Shown here: positions 16,528 through 24,681 of the stretch, piece by piece
How the letters are laid out: every line of letters starts with the position of its first letter
Position numbering within the stretch: position 1 is the first letter of the stretch
Assembly (NCBI GenBank): GCA_002409995.1
Contig: DHOR01000039.1
Coordinates: forward strand, 22,445 to 57,043
Origin: Hungatella sp. UBA5385
GTDB lineage: Bacteria > Bacillota > Clostridia > Lachnospirales > Lachnospiraceae
DNA length: 34,599 bases
Direction of reading: 5' to 3'
The notes under the pieces: model-generated
What the model was told of the DNA's origin: nothing
Database searches by the model: none
Seen by the model: the letters and a program-made list of their open reading frames with translations, nothing else
Position numbers and translations under genes: made by a program

Positions 16528-18043
16528 CAAGCTTATGTAATTCCTTCACATGCTCTGTCTCATTAGAAGTCCTGTGCTTTGCCTTCTTTGCATACATATT
16601 CACTGATGCAGTGGACTTCCTGATTGGCTGCAGTGTACCTGCGCCAGCAACACAGCCTCCGGGACATGCCATTCCTTCCAGAAGGTAACCATCGTATTTG
16701 CCTGCTTTTGCCATAGTAAGAAGTTTGCGGCATTCCCGCAGTCCCATGGCATTTTCCACCTTGATCTCACGGTCAGGATATCTCTCATGAATAACGTTTA
16801 CTACAGACTGTGCAACACCGCCTGCTACAGCAAAATTACGTCCATCTGTGGAAGCATCGTTCAGTCCATCTGGGTCTTCCTCTATATTTTCAATATCGAT
16901 GTGCTTTGCATCAAAGATTCCTGCCATTTCCTCAAAGGTCAGAACAAAATCCACATCGCTTCGGATATCAGTTCTCATAGCCTCCAGCTTCTTAGCAGCA
17001 CAAGGCCCGATAAATACCACTTTCGCCTCTTTATGATCCAGCTTGATCAGGCGTGCAGTCAGAGTCATAGGTGTTAAAGCCATGGAAATACAATTTGCCT
17101 GCTCAGGGAACAGCTTTTTCGCCATCATAGACCATGCAGGACAACAGGATGTTGCCATAAATGGCAGCTTCTCCGGAACTTCCTCCACAAAGTCAATGGC
17201 TTCCTGAGTTGCACAAAGGTCAGCACCGATTGCAACCTCAAATACGTCGGCAAAGCCCAGCTCCTTCATGGCAGCACGGAGTTTGCCTGGAGTTACTTTC
17301 GGTCCAAACTGTCCAACGAATGCAGGAGCTACGGCAGCATAAACCCTTTCACCTTCCTGAATAGAACGAATTACCTGAAATATCTGGGATTTATCTGCAA
17401 TTGCACCAAATGGACAGTTAACAAGACACATTCCACAAGAGACACATTTATCATAATCAATATCAGCTTTTCCATTTTCATCTGAACCGATGGCATCCAT
17501 ACCGCAAGCAACTGCACAGGGACGCTCCTGAACAATAATGGCGTGATAGGAGCAGACTTCTGCACATTTTCCGCAGCGGATACATTTCTCATCATCTATA
17601 TGGGAACGTCCATTGGTACGATCCAGAGAAATAGCATCCTTCGGGCAGACCTCGATACAGGGATGAGCCATACAGCCTTGACAGCCGTCGGTTACAAAGA
17701 CACGCTTTTCATCACATGCATTGCAGGCGAATTTCATAACATTAATAAGGGGTGGTGTATAATAGGTTTCTGCCTTATCCGCATCTTCAATATCAGCAGA
17801 TATTGGAGCATGAACTGCCGCACTTCTATAGGATAAGCCCATAGCCATTCTAAGACGCTCACCAACAACCGCCCTCTCTAAGAAAACATCATTACGGAAG
17901 GTTCCTATCTCTCCGGGAATAATCTTATAAGGAAGCTCTTCAATTCTCTTTTCCATAGACCACTCTGTATGATAAGCCATTCGTGCAACTTCCATGAATA
18001 TTCTGTGTCTGATTTCCTGAATACGTGTTTCTACTCCTCTCAT
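16520..18043 (-). CDS. [FeFe] hydrogenase catalytic protein, group B-like
   Basis: This iron-sulfur protein of 507 residues would form or oxidise H2 in the cytoplasm. The N-terminal half is rich in cysteines: CNAC (107-110), CQGCMAHPCIEVCP (121-134), CIRCGKCAEVC (154-164), CAVAC (176-180) and CVSCGMCLVNCP (200-211), giving several [4Fe-4S] clusters. The H-cluster domain has L1 TSCCPAW (298-304), L2 IGPCAAKK (345-352) and L3 EGMACPGGCVAG (456-467). L2 has GPC where classical group A enzymes have MPC, and L3 ends in GAG rather than GGG, both pointing to the group B type. The start is ATG 18043 with AAAGGAGAG upstream; the longer frame to 18175 crosses the promoter. It stands alone, without NuoE/F-like partners. 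Its electron partner, probably ferredoxin, is inferred. Confidence 0.9.
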   Translation of the reverse strand: MRGVETRIQEIRHRIFMEVARMAYHTEWSMEKRIEELPYKIIPGEIGTFRNDVFLERAVVGERLRMAMGLSYRSAAVHAPISADIEDADKAETYYTPPLINVMKFACNACDEKRVFVTDGCQGCMAHPCIEVCPKDAISLDRTNGRSHIDDEKCIRCGKCAEVCSYHAIIVQERPCAVACGMDAIGSDENGKADIDYDKCVSCGMCLVNCPFGAIADKSQIFQVIRSIQEGERVYAAVAPAFVGQFGPKVTPGKLRAAMKELGFADVFEVAIGADLCATQEAIDFVEEVPEKLPFMATSCCPAWSMMAKKLFPEQANCISMALTPMTLTARLIKLDHKEAKVVFIGPCAAKKLEAMRTDIRSDVDFVLTFEEMAGIFDAKHIDIENIEEDPDGLNDASTDGRNFAVAGGVAQSVVNVIHERYPDREIKVENAMGLRECRKLLTMAKAGKYDGYLLEGMACPGGCVAGAGTLQPIRKSTASVNMYAKKAKHRTSNETEHVKELHKLVD

Positions 18044-18116
18044 GTGAATATAACTCTCCTTTTCCTTAAAAAATATATAATAGATCCAAGTATGGTTTTT
18101 GTATACAATATTATCT

Positions 18117-18144
18117 ATTATAACTATACCTACCTGATCAGCAA
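18117..18144 (-). promoter_or_regulatory. Putative promoter of the hydrogenase gene
   Basis: On the - strand -35 TTGCTG (18139-18144) and -10 TATAAT (18117-18122) are 16 nt apart, in the 132-nt gap after the helicase gene. The leader that follows is very AT-rich and can fold ATAATAGAT with ATCTATTAT, followed by a T run. Whether this is functional is unclear. Confidence 0.5.
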
Positions 18145-18175
18145 ATAGCAAGTTCTTTATTGCGTGCAAAGTCAA

Positions 18176-19645
18176 TCAGAACGGGGATCTTGTGGCTCTT
18201 ACCTTCCTGATTTTTCCTTTGATTGGCTTTGTCTGCAGAGCTTCCAGAACCAGATTTCCCTTCTTGTTTAAAATCTCCACATAGGTAAGGCTTTCTCTTA
18301 CATCAATAATGCCTATATCTTCTGCTGTAACACCTTCTATACTGCATATGGTGCCCACAATGTCCACAGCTCTCATTTTGGACTTTCTGCCACCTCCTAT
18401 GGACAGCCTTAAAATGCTTTGACTCACTGCATCTCCCTTGGCTGCTTTTACTTCCCTTTTCTGTCTCTGGCTGGCCCAGAATCGTTTTTCTTCCTCTGTT
18501 CCCGGCTGAGGGCAGTCTGACAGAGGTAGTTTTGTTCCCAGATAGTTTTCCACCATCTGAAGAGCACGTTCCTCTTCCCCAGTCACAATACTGACTGCCT
18601 TTCCTTTGTTTCCCTTTCTTCCTGTTCTGCCTATGCGATGGACGTAAGTCTCCCTTCCTGTAGGGAAATCATAATTTACCACAAGGGTAATATTGTCAAA
18701 ATCAATTCCTCTGGCTGCCACATCAGTAGCAATTAAATATCTAAATCCCCCTCTTCGAAATGCGTTAATGGTTTTCAAACGCTCCTTCTGCTCTATCTCT
18801 CCATGAATCATTCCACAGAAGATCCTATCCCTTCTCAGCTTTTGGAACAATACGTTGACCATTTCCCTTGTTCCACAAAAAATCATGCAGCTGTCAGGGT
18901 TTTCCACAATGAGTATCCGTTTAAATGCCTGGTACTTCTCTTCCTGATCCACCATATAAACAACCTGCTCAATCATAGGTGCTGCCCCCGGCTCCTGGGC
19001 TGCAAAAACTGCTTCCGGAATATATTCATCTGCCAGAAGCTGTATCTTTTCCTGTAAAGTTGCAGAAAACAGCATCATCTTACTGTTCTTCGGAACCATG
19101 GAAAGTATCTGCTTTACTTCATCAAGGAATCCCATATCAAGCATTAAATCCGCCTCATCTATGACAACATATTTAATATCTGTAAGTTTTAAACAGTCCC
19201 TCTCTATGAGGTCGATTACTCGTCCCGGAGTCCCCACTGTAATGTGATTTTTCTGTTTTAATGTTCTTATCTGCTTATCAATGGGAAATCCACCAAATAC
19301 TGCTGATACCTTCAGCCTTTTATTTCTTCCTATATGAAAGATTTCCTCCTGCACCTGAACAGCCAGTTCTCTGCTTGGCTCCAGAACAAGTGCCTGAGGA
19401 AGATTTCCCTCCCAGCTTACCATCTGGCATATAGGGATTGCAAATGCCGCTGTTTTTCCTGTTCCTGTCTGTGATCTGGCTACCACATTCTCTCCAGCTA
19501 AAATCAGTGGAATCACTTTTTTCTGGATTTCTGTTGGAGTTTCGTATCCCAGCAGGGAAAGGGTATCTAAAATTTCCTTTGTCAACTCCAGCTGGTCAAA
19601 GCTTTTGATATGGTCTAATTGTTCTTTCTCGTTATTTTCTTTCAT
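18176..19645 (-). CDS. dbpA: DEAD-box ATP-dependent RNA helicase, DbpA/YxiN type
   Basis: This 489-residue protein unwinds RNA with ATP. The motifs appear in order: Q motif (FDQLELTKEI...TPTEIQ), motif I ARSQTGTGKT (56-65), PSRELA, TPGR, DEAD (163-166), SAT (194-196), ATDVAARGID and HRIGRTGRKG. The C-terminal ~75 residues (from about LRLSIGGGRKSKMRAVDIVG) form a DbpA-type RNA-binding domain, which in DbpA/YxiN recognises hairpin 92 of 23S rRNA. The likely role is therefore a late step of large ribosomal subunit assembly. It starts 8 nt after the stop of the upstream hypothetical gene and is probably co-transcribed with it. A CshA-type function is less likely because of the C-terminal domain. 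Confidence 0.92.
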   Translation of the reverse strand: MKENNEKEQLDHIKSFDQLELTKEILDTLSLLGYETPTEIQKKVIPLILAGENVVARSQTGTGKTAAFAIPICQMVSWEGNLPQALVLEPSRELAVQVQEEIFHIGRNKRLKVSAVFGGFPIDKQIRTLKQKNHITVGTPGRVIDLIERDCLKLTDIKYVVIDEADLMLDMGFLDEVKQILSMVPKNSKMMLFSATLQEKIQLLADEYIPEAVFAAQEPGAAPMIEQVVYMVDQEEKYQAFKRILIVENPDSCMIFCGTREMVNVLFQKLRRDRIFCGMIHGEIEQKERLKTINAFRRGGFRYLIATDVAARGIDFDNITLVVNYDFPTGRETYVHRIGRTGRKGNKGKAVSIVTGEEERALQMVENYLGTKLPLSDCPQPGTEEEKRFWASQRQKREVKAAKGDAVSQSILRLSIGGGRKSKMRAVDIVGTICSIEGVTAEDIGIIDVRESLTYVEILNKKGNLVLEALQTKPIKGKIRKVRATRSPF

Positions 19646-19653
19646 CGTTCTAA

Positions 19654-20283
19654 TTACCCTTCCTTTGGCTGCCCTGTACCGGCATTCTTTTGGATCATTT
19701 GCTCAATCATATCTTCCGGATAAGACAATAGTTTCCCCAGTTGCCTGGAAATTTCATAATGGCTCTGCTTTGTATAAGCCCCATTTTCCATAAGAGTTTT
19801 CTGCATTTCTTTTAAATCCAGATATTGTTCAAGCACTTCTTCTAAACGGTAAAACAGGTAAATATATTTGCCTTTCACAGCTTCTTCTGAAAACAAATCA
19901 GTAACAAGAATCTGATCCTCCGGATAATAGTAAACCCCATAGTTATTACAGATCTTTTTCACCTCTTCCAGATACTCAGCCCTCTCTTCTACGGAATCGC
20001 AGGTATGGCTGAAAGCAAGAGTTTTAACTCCTGCAGAAAGCATCTCACAAAAAGCATCTGCTGTTCCCAGATAATAGGAGTACTGATCAATAGGGCGGAA
20101 AATGCTTTCCGCTTCTTCATATTCCTCATATTCCTCACGATCCAGAGATAATGGGATTCCCAGCTTGCTGGTCACATTAGCGCCACCATACCAGGTGCTG
20201 TCAACAGTAAAAATATCGCCTATTTCATATTCCATAGAATCTATATTGTTCTTTTTTATAATTCGAATTTGCTGATTTGTCAT
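19654..20283 (-). CDS. Hypothetical acidic protein co-transcribed with the helicase
   Basis: I do not recognise this 209-residue protein. It is strongly acidic, with a run EEYEEYEEAE near residues 49-58, and is rich in tyrosine. It has no signal peptide or membrane span, so it should be cytoplasmic. Predicted helical content dominates the C-terminal half (FYRLEEVLEQYLDLKEMQKTLM, then HYEISRQLGKLL). The start ATG 20283 is chosen for AGGAG 9 nt upstream; a longer frame begins at 20313 without such a site. It ends 8 nt before the helicase start, so the two genes form an operon. A role alongside the helicase is only suggested by position. Confidence 0.75.
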   Translation of the reverse strand: MTNQQIRIIKKNNIDSMEYEIGDIFTVDSTWYGGANVTSKLGIPLSLDREEYEEYEEAESIFRPIDQYSYYLGTADAFCEMLSAGVKTLAFSHTCDSVEERAEYLEEVKKICNNYGVYYYPEDQILVTDLFSEEAVKGKYIYLFYRLEEVLEQYLDLKEMQKTLMENGAYTKQSHYEISRQLGKLLSYPEDMIEQMIQKNAGTGQPKEG

Positions 20284-20380
20284 TTTCTCAACTCCTGTCC
20301 TTGGTATTCTCACCTTTTATTGTAACATTAAATCATACCAGTTGGAAATAAAAGCTTCAAGAACCATTAAAAACCATAAA

Positions 20381-20416
20381 AAAGGCAGAACTGACAAAAC
20401 CATCAGAACTGCCTTT
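20381..20416 (-). terminator. Intrinsic terminator of the MerR-type gene
   Basis: AAAGGCAG and CTGCCTTT, with inner TCAG/CTGA, form a stem of 8 + 4 bp with a 2x2 internal loop (20381-20394 with 20403-20416). On the - strand it is followed by TTTATGGTTTTTAATGG. It lies just after the MerR-type gene stop at 20422. Confidence 0.75.
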
Positions 20417-20421
20417 ACAAC

Positions 20422-21399
20422 TTATTCTTTTTTCTTAATGGGAATCAATAAATCCAATTGTTTTACTTCTGTAGTTCCCTCAACTGCCATGGTAAAAGCA
20501 TTCAGTTCCTCTTCCATACAGCCGCCCATTCCACCAGGCTCTCGCCAGTCGATCTCATACTCTTCATCTGCTTTGATCTGCTCAAAAAACTCTCCCCATT
20601 TCTGAAAATCTCCCATTTTAATGCACAGGGCCGCATACAGACCTCCAGCGAATTCTTTCTTCTGAAGAGGTTCAGTCACCTCAATGTCCTCAGGAATTGT
20701 TACCCAGAACTCATAACCGTAAACTGCTTCTCCCTGCTGGGGATTGGGATTATTAAAGCCATAAACCCTGAAATCAGGTTTTATAGCAGGCAGATTCACA
20801 GACTTTATAAAACTAAAAAGCCGTTGTCCCGACGTATCCTCCGGCTGCTCTCCATAATACATACTGGATGCAACTGTCGTCGGCGGAAGATACACCACCC
20901 TGATATTCATATCGCTTTCCAAAACTTTGCTCACCTTGTTTAAGTCTTCCATTGACCATTCCTCCTTAAGATTAGTTTTAGGAGGGCTTAGAGTACCAAT
21001 TACCTTAAGCAGCTGAGAATCCTCAAGAAATTCAAATCTGACTCTTCTGCCAACGCTCTTTTCCAGCTGTGATACAAAAACAGTGAGAATATCCCGCACT
21101 GTGCCAAGAGCTTCTATCTCCTTGTCCAGCTGGGACAGACTCTCCTGAAATACAGCAAGAGCCTGCTGCTGTTCCTTATCTTCCAGAATCACTTGAATTT
21201 CTTTTAAGGAAAAACGCAATTTCCTAAGTACTATAATCTGCTGCAGCCGGCTGATGGCAGTCTGATCATAGACACGATATGCATATTCTTCTCTTCTGCC
21301 GCTGGATATCAGTCCCATCTTCTCATAATAACGAAGCATTCGGGTTGAAATATCAAATGTTTTTGATACCTGGCTGATTGTCATGGTCTCCATATTCAT
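20422..21399 (-). CDS. MerR family regulator with GyrI-like effector-binding domain
   Basis: This protein of about 325 residues has an N-terminal MerR winged helix (TISQVSKTFDISTRMLRYYE), a dimerisation coiled coil (residues ~75-115), and a C-terminal domain of GyrI/BmrR type that binds hydrophobic cations or similar small molecules (YGYEFWVTIPEDIEVTEPLQ). This layout is that of BmrR/TipA-like drug-sensing activators. Start ATG 21399 follows GGAAGGAAGGGG; ATG 21393 is an alternative, and the longer frame to 21447 crosses the promoter. Its own promoter has the 19-nt spacer diagnostic of MerR control, with a dyad in the spacer, so it is probably autoregulated. No efflux pump lies next to it; other targets may be elsewhere. 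Confidence 0.9.
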   Translation of the reverse strand: MNMETMTISQVSKTFDISTRMLRYYEKMGLISSGRREEYAYRVYDQTAISRLQQIIVLRKLRFSLKEIQVILEDKEQQQALAVFQESLSQLDKEIEALGTVRDILTVFVSQLEKSVGRRVRFEFLEDSQLLKVIGTLSPPKTNLKEEWSMEDLNKVSKVLESDMNIRVVYLPPTTVASSMYYGEQPEDTSGQRLFSFIKSVNLPAIKPDFRVYGFNNPNPQQGEAVYGYEFWVTIPEDIEVTEPLQKKEFAGGLYAALCIKMGDFQKWGEFFEQIKADEEYEIDWREPGGMGGCMEEELNAFTMAVEGTTEVKQLDLLIPIKKKE

Positions 21400-21416
21400 T
21401 ACCCCTTCCTTCCATG

Positions 21417-21447
21417 AGTATAAAGTGGGACACGGTGTCAAAGTCAA
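21417..21447 (-). promoter_or_regulatory. MerR-type promoter with 19-nt spacer and operator dyad
   Basis: On the - strand -35 TTGACT (21442-21447) and -10 TATACT (21417-21422) are 19 nt apart, the overlong spacer that MerR proteins correct by bending DNA. Inside it lies the perfect dyad GACAC-C-GTGTC. The start of transcription would be only about 11 nt ahead of the ATG, leaving a very short leader that still contains AAGGAAGGGG. Confidence 0.85.
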
Positions 21448-21456
21448 TAGGGGAAT

Positions 21457-22326
21457 TTATTTTATTGGAAGCAGCTCAATATATCCTCTGGTTCCAATAG
21501 GTTCTAACTGAATCCGTGGGTTTTTCTCATCCCATGCATAGCCGATTACAGAGGGATCATATCTCTCAATGGAAATCTGCACTTCCTCAATCGCCCGGCT
21601 GAAATCCTCTTCTTCAAATGGTTCTCCCTGAAACATCAGATATTTCGCTGCCGGCAGTTCTATGATATCAAAACCTTCCGGCACAATTCCTTCATAATCA
21701 GCCGCAACCTCAACCCCCTGGACATATTCCGAAGTTCCAGGCTGTATCAGCTTAGGAGGCAGCCACAAACACACCGGCTCACCGCTGATGGACTTAATGC
21801 TCAGAAGCAGTCCCCATACATCACAGCCCACCTCCTCACAATAAGCAAAATATTCTGTTGCTGTCTTACCCCGTTTCATAATCACCTTGCTTACAGGTTT
21901 GTCTATTACCTGTACAAATACATTTTTCAAATTCTCCATATCCGCTCTCCTTTCAAAATCCTTAAATTTAACTCCGTAAGGGGTAAAAAGATAGACTGGA
22001 ACAGGATTTGCAGCATATTCTCCAGGATTGCAGCCAAACTCCCGGTTAAATGCCCGCTGATAACCATCTACACTTCCAAATCCCATTTCAAAGGCAATAT
22101 CTGCTATTTTGCACGGATCGTCTCTCAGCTTCAGAGCTGACTTTGATAAACGAAATCTGCGGATATAATCAGCAGGAGTTATTCCCACTCGTTTCACAAA
22201 CAATCGATAGGAATACCATGGAGAAAATAGTGATACTTCTGATAAACCGGCAAGAGTAATATTTTCATATAAATGAGCTTCAATGTAATCCTGCATTCTC
22301 TGAACTGCTTCTATCTGTTCCTGCAT
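21457..22326 (-). CDS. AraC family regulator with GyrI-like effector-binding domain
   Basis: This 289-residue regulator has two N-terminal AraC helix-turn-helix motifs (ITLAGLSEVSLFSPWYSYRL and KIADIAFEMGFGSVDGYQRA) with the typical ending FNREFGCNPGEY, at residues ~1-110. The C-terminal part (from ~135) is a GyrI-like effector-binding domain, as in SoxS/Rob-like proteins such as Rob. ATG 22326 has AAGGAGGTC 8 nt upstream; an upstream frame to 22368 lacks support. It lies between the MerR gene and an alpha/beta hydrolase, all on the same strand. The three may respond to related compounds, but each has its own spacing or promoter. The ligand is unknown. Confidence 0.9.
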   Translation of the reverse strand: MQEQIEAVQRMQDYIEAHLYENITLAGLSEVSLFSPWYSYRLFVKRVGITPADYIRRFRLSKSALKLRDDPCKIADIAFEMGFGSVDGYQRAFNREFGCNPGEYAANPVPVYLFTPYGVKFKDFERRADMENLKNVFVQVIDKPVSKVIMKRGKTATEYFAYCEEVGCDVWGLLLSIKSISGEPVCLWLPPKLIQPGTSEYVQGVEVAADYEGIVPEGFDIIELPAAKYLMFQGEPFEEEDFSRAIEEVQISIERYDPSVIGYAWDEKNPRIQLEPIGTRGYIELLPIK

Positions 22327-22404
22327 TCTTTCTGACCTCCTTATGAAAATCATTATAGAATTTCTCAAAGAGATTCTCTCGACCTTTTTTGCTCATTGCA
22401 TTTT

Positions 22405-23070
22405 CTAATTTCCCAACTCTTCCAAAATAATATGGGCGATTCTCGGATTGTGAACAATATAGCTTCCATGACCGGACCCAGTAATAATATGAAGCTTACT
22501 GTCAGGAATATTCTCAGCAATAAAATCTGTATCGCTTCGTTTCACCATATCACGGCTGCCTGCCAGAACCAGTACAGGGATCGTAATCTGATTCAGCAAT
22601 TCCGCAGTGATATCAGGCTCCTGAAGCATCATCTTCATCTTAGGGTCTTTGACAAATTTATAAATCACTTCAAACAGCTTCCGCCAGCCATTACGAAGTC
22701 CATCAGGAGAAGTATTGGCTCCGCTTACAATGAGATTGGATAAAAGATCTGGAAATCTGGCTGCCAGTAAAAGACCGATAATCCCACCGTCACTAAAACC
22801 ATAAATCACAGGCTTTTTCAAGTCCAGCTTCTGAATAAATGCATAGACATCTTCAGCCAAATCTTCATAATGATATACAGAAGCTTTACGGCTCCCTCCA
22901 TGACCTCTGGAATCCAGGGCATAGACTGTATAATACTGGCTGAGAATGGGGATTGCCTTATCATAAATCCCACTTGTTTCCCCATTGCCATGAAGCAAGA
23001 TAAGCGGCTGACCCTTTCCGCTTTTAATATAGTATAACTCCGTATGATTCACTTTAATCCGATTTCCCAT
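22405..23070 (-). CDS. Alpha/beta hydrolase
   Basis: This 221-residue protein has the alpha/beta-hydrolase fold. The oxyanion-hole motif is LLHGNGETSG, the nucleophile elbow is YGFSDGG (GxSxG with serine), and the late histidine is in TGSGHGSYIVHNPR. DSRGHGGS near residue 55 is typical for the family. No signal peptide is present, so it acts in the cytoplasm. ATG 23070 is chosen because AAGGAG lies 8 nt upstream, while the ATG at 23079 touches that site. The substrate cannot be told; many relatives are esterases or act on small acyl compounds. The nearby regulators may control it, since it is transcribed in the same direction with 78 nt to the AraC gene. Confidence 0.9.
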   Translation of the reverse strand: MGNRIKVNHTELYYIKSGKGQPLILLHGNGETSGIYDKAIPILSQYYTVYALDSRGHGGSRKASVYHYEDLAEDVYAFIQKLDLKKPVIYGFSDGGIIGLLLAARFPDLLSNLIVSGANTSPDGLRNGWRKLFEVIYKFVKDPKMKMMLQEPDITAELLNQITIPVLVLAGSRDMVKRSDTDFIAENIPDSKLHIITGSGHGSYIVHNPRIAHIILEELGN

Positions 23071-23087
23071 CCCCCACATCTCCTTCT

Positions 23088-23099
23088 CCAGTTAACTGG
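23088..23099. promoter_or_regulatory. 12-nt palindrome upstream of the hydrolase gene
   Basis: CCAGTTAACTGG is perfectly symmetric and lies between the probable -10 region (AGTATA on the - strand) and the ribosome site of the hydrolase gene. It is a plausible operator. The remaining 260 nt up to 23359 are AT-rich and hold only small hairpins such as GCAAGA/TCTTGC near 23171-23188. Confidence 0.35.
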
Positions 23100-23359
23100 T
23101 ATACTATCTTAAAGAGTCGTCCTAATAGTAATATACGTTAGATACATTTTATCTAATACAGATTCAATTAGCAAGAGAAATTCTTGCAAGTAAGAAGTCA
23201 ATGTGTTAGAATGTATTCAAAGCAAAAAAGTCTTTTATTCTAACATTCAATTCTATTGAAAATCGAAATCGTATCTTGCTTTTAAAACCCAATTTTAAAA
23301 ATTATATGCAGGATATGAGAAGGTTAGATTCTGCATAAATAAACGAAAGAGAGGAATTT

Positions 23360-24394
23360 ATGCAGAAAGCAGAAAGTCAACTGAATAGCTATGAAGAAAA
23401 GCGCAAAAAGGTCAGTGAGTTTAATCTGACAAGTGACGTTTTCTTTAGCAAGGTAATGGAAGACAAAGAGGCTTGTCGGGAATTGATTCAAATTCTGACA
23501 GGTGAGATGTTGTTAGTAAAAACTGTAAAAAGCCAGTATTCCATTCGGAATATTGAGAATCATTCGGTGACACTGGATGTATTGGCTGAGGGGCAGAAGG
23601 GGCGCATGGTTAATGTGGAAATCCACACACAGGAGGATGAAGATCATGTGCGAAGAGGCCGGTATTACATTAGTGTCTAGTCCTGTTCATCTTTAGACTA
23701 ATAGTGCTGAATATTTTGTCAGCCTGCAAGGCGGAAGAGGGAGACGTAGCGGTGGCTACGTTGACTGATGACAACGCAGCAGATGGCAAAATAGGCAGTG
23801 CTATTAGTCTAATTATGAACAGGACTAGACACTAACAGCATCGATATGAGCATTTTGGAAAAGGGCACTGCTTATGAAGAACTGCCTGATGTTTATCTGA
23901 TCTATATTACAGAAAAGGATTTTATAGGTCAGAAAAAAGGAATTTACATAGTGAAACGGATAGTACTAGACAATATGGTTCTTAATAATGGAATTTACGA
24001 ATTCTATGTAAATCTCAAAGGGGAAACTGCTACCAGTGAACAAAGGGAGCTTCTGGATTTTATAGTGAATTCAAGAAGTAATTATAAGACTGACGCATTT
24101 CCCCACTTGGCACGAAGAGTTACTATGTTTAAAGAAGAGAGGAAGGGAGTTGATATTATGTGTAAAATTATTGAGAGAGAACGTGCGGAAGCTAAAACGG
24201 AAGGGTTTATTGCAATTGTACGCAAAAAATACCAGAAAGGAAACACCCCAGAGCAGGCAGCCGAAGCCTTAGAATTAGATACAGAATATGTTAGAAGCAT
24301 CATGAGCATGATGGATTTACAGATTATGTCAGATGAAGAAATTGCTATTAAGATGGTAAACGAACAGAATCAAAATTCTTATCTGTATTCTTAA
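23360..24394 (+). pseudogene. PD-(D/E)XK nuclease-family transposase (Rpn-like), disrupted by a MITE
   Basis: The two halves, 23360-23671 and 23835-24394, belong to one gene of the PD-(D/E)XK nuclease family transposase/Rpn type. The N-terminal half has the family opening FNLTSDVFFSKVMEDKEACR and IENHSVTLDVLAEGQKGRMVNVEIHTQEDE with the catalytic-type D...ExH pattern. The C-terminal half has IDMSILEKGTAYEELPDVYLIYIT and the usual charged tail ERERAEAKTEGF with a short HTH-like end. Removing 162 nt (160-bp element plus one TA) joins the halves in frame (tyrosine-isoleucine-asparagine-serine-isoleucine-aspartate) to ~290 codons, the normal length. In the present sequence the element brings a TAG at 23678-23680. 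No other inactivating change is seen, so the insertion may be recent. Confidence 0.88.
23673..23832. mobile_element. 160-bp MITE-like element with long terminal inverted repeats
   Basis: The element begins GTGTCTAGTCCTGTTCAT and ends with its exact reverse complement (18 bp). The similarity continues inward for about 46 bp in total with several mismatches (next block TTAGACTAATAG on both sides). It is flanked by a TA on each side (23671-23672 and 23833-23834), consistent with a TA target duplication. The middle holds a small hairpin CGTAGC-GGTG-GCTACG (23745-23760). It encodes no protein, so it would have to be moved by a transposase elsewhere. TA duplication is typical of IS630/Tc1-mariner elements, but two bases are weak evidence for the family. 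Confidence 0.88.
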
Positions 24395-24438
24395 AAAACC
24401 TACAGCAATTGATTTTAAGTGTTTCCAAGTTTTCATGA

Positions 24439-24467
24439 TTGACTATTATCAATACCTATGATATAGT
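24439..24467 (+). promoter_or_regulatory. Promoter of the ABC-F leader transcript
   Basis: -35 TTGACT (24439-24444) and -10 TATAGT (24462-24467) are 17 nt apart, with TG one base before the -10. The start would be near 24474, giving a leader of about 265 nt before the ABC-F gene. Confidence 0.7.
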
Positions 24468-24507
24468 CACTAATATTAATAAAAACTTAAAGATTTGAGG
24501 TGAAAAG

Positions 24508-24528
24508 GTGATTAATATTTCTTGCTAA
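24508..24528 (+). CDS. Leader peptide of the ABC-F attenuator (six codons)
   Basis: A GTG-started frame of six codons (Met-Ile-Asn-Ile-Ser-Cys, then TAA) follows TGAGGTG at 24496-24502. Its last codons (TTTCTTGC, 24518-24525) are one arm of a set of alternative hairpins in the leader. Short upstream ORFs of this kind let antibiotic-stalled ribosomes switch on ABC-F genes such as lsa(A) and vmlR. Translation here is inferred. Confidence 0.65.
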   Translation: MINISC

Positions 24529-24681
24529 TAAGGAACTGCATAACGAATTCATTCCGTCAGAGTATTGCTACTACTATCTGCGGTATTATTTGTTGTGCCT
24601 ATGCAAGAAAGTTAAACACCTGATCACTCATAATAATATTGTCACGCAACCATTTTAATATGGTTAGACTCTGCTATTTTA

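Noticed and set aside
16521..18043. Several open frames opposite the hydrogenase, helicase and binding-protein genes
   Set aside because: They lack ribosome sites and recognisable domains and are explained as shadows of well-supported genes on the other strand.
18044..18116. Riboswitch upstream of the hydrogenase gene
   Set aside because: There is only a weak AT-rich stem overlapping the predicted -10; no known aptamer motif or convincing terminator is seen.
23100..23359. Small RNA or short gene in the gap before the transposase gene
   Set aside because: Only small hairpins and AT-rich sequence are present, with no convincing promoter-terminator pair or coding frame.
23846..24394. Independent gene starting at 23846
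   Set aside because: It is the C-terminal half of the PD-(D/E)XK transposase; it has no ribosome site and rejoins in frame with 23360-23671 once the element is removed.
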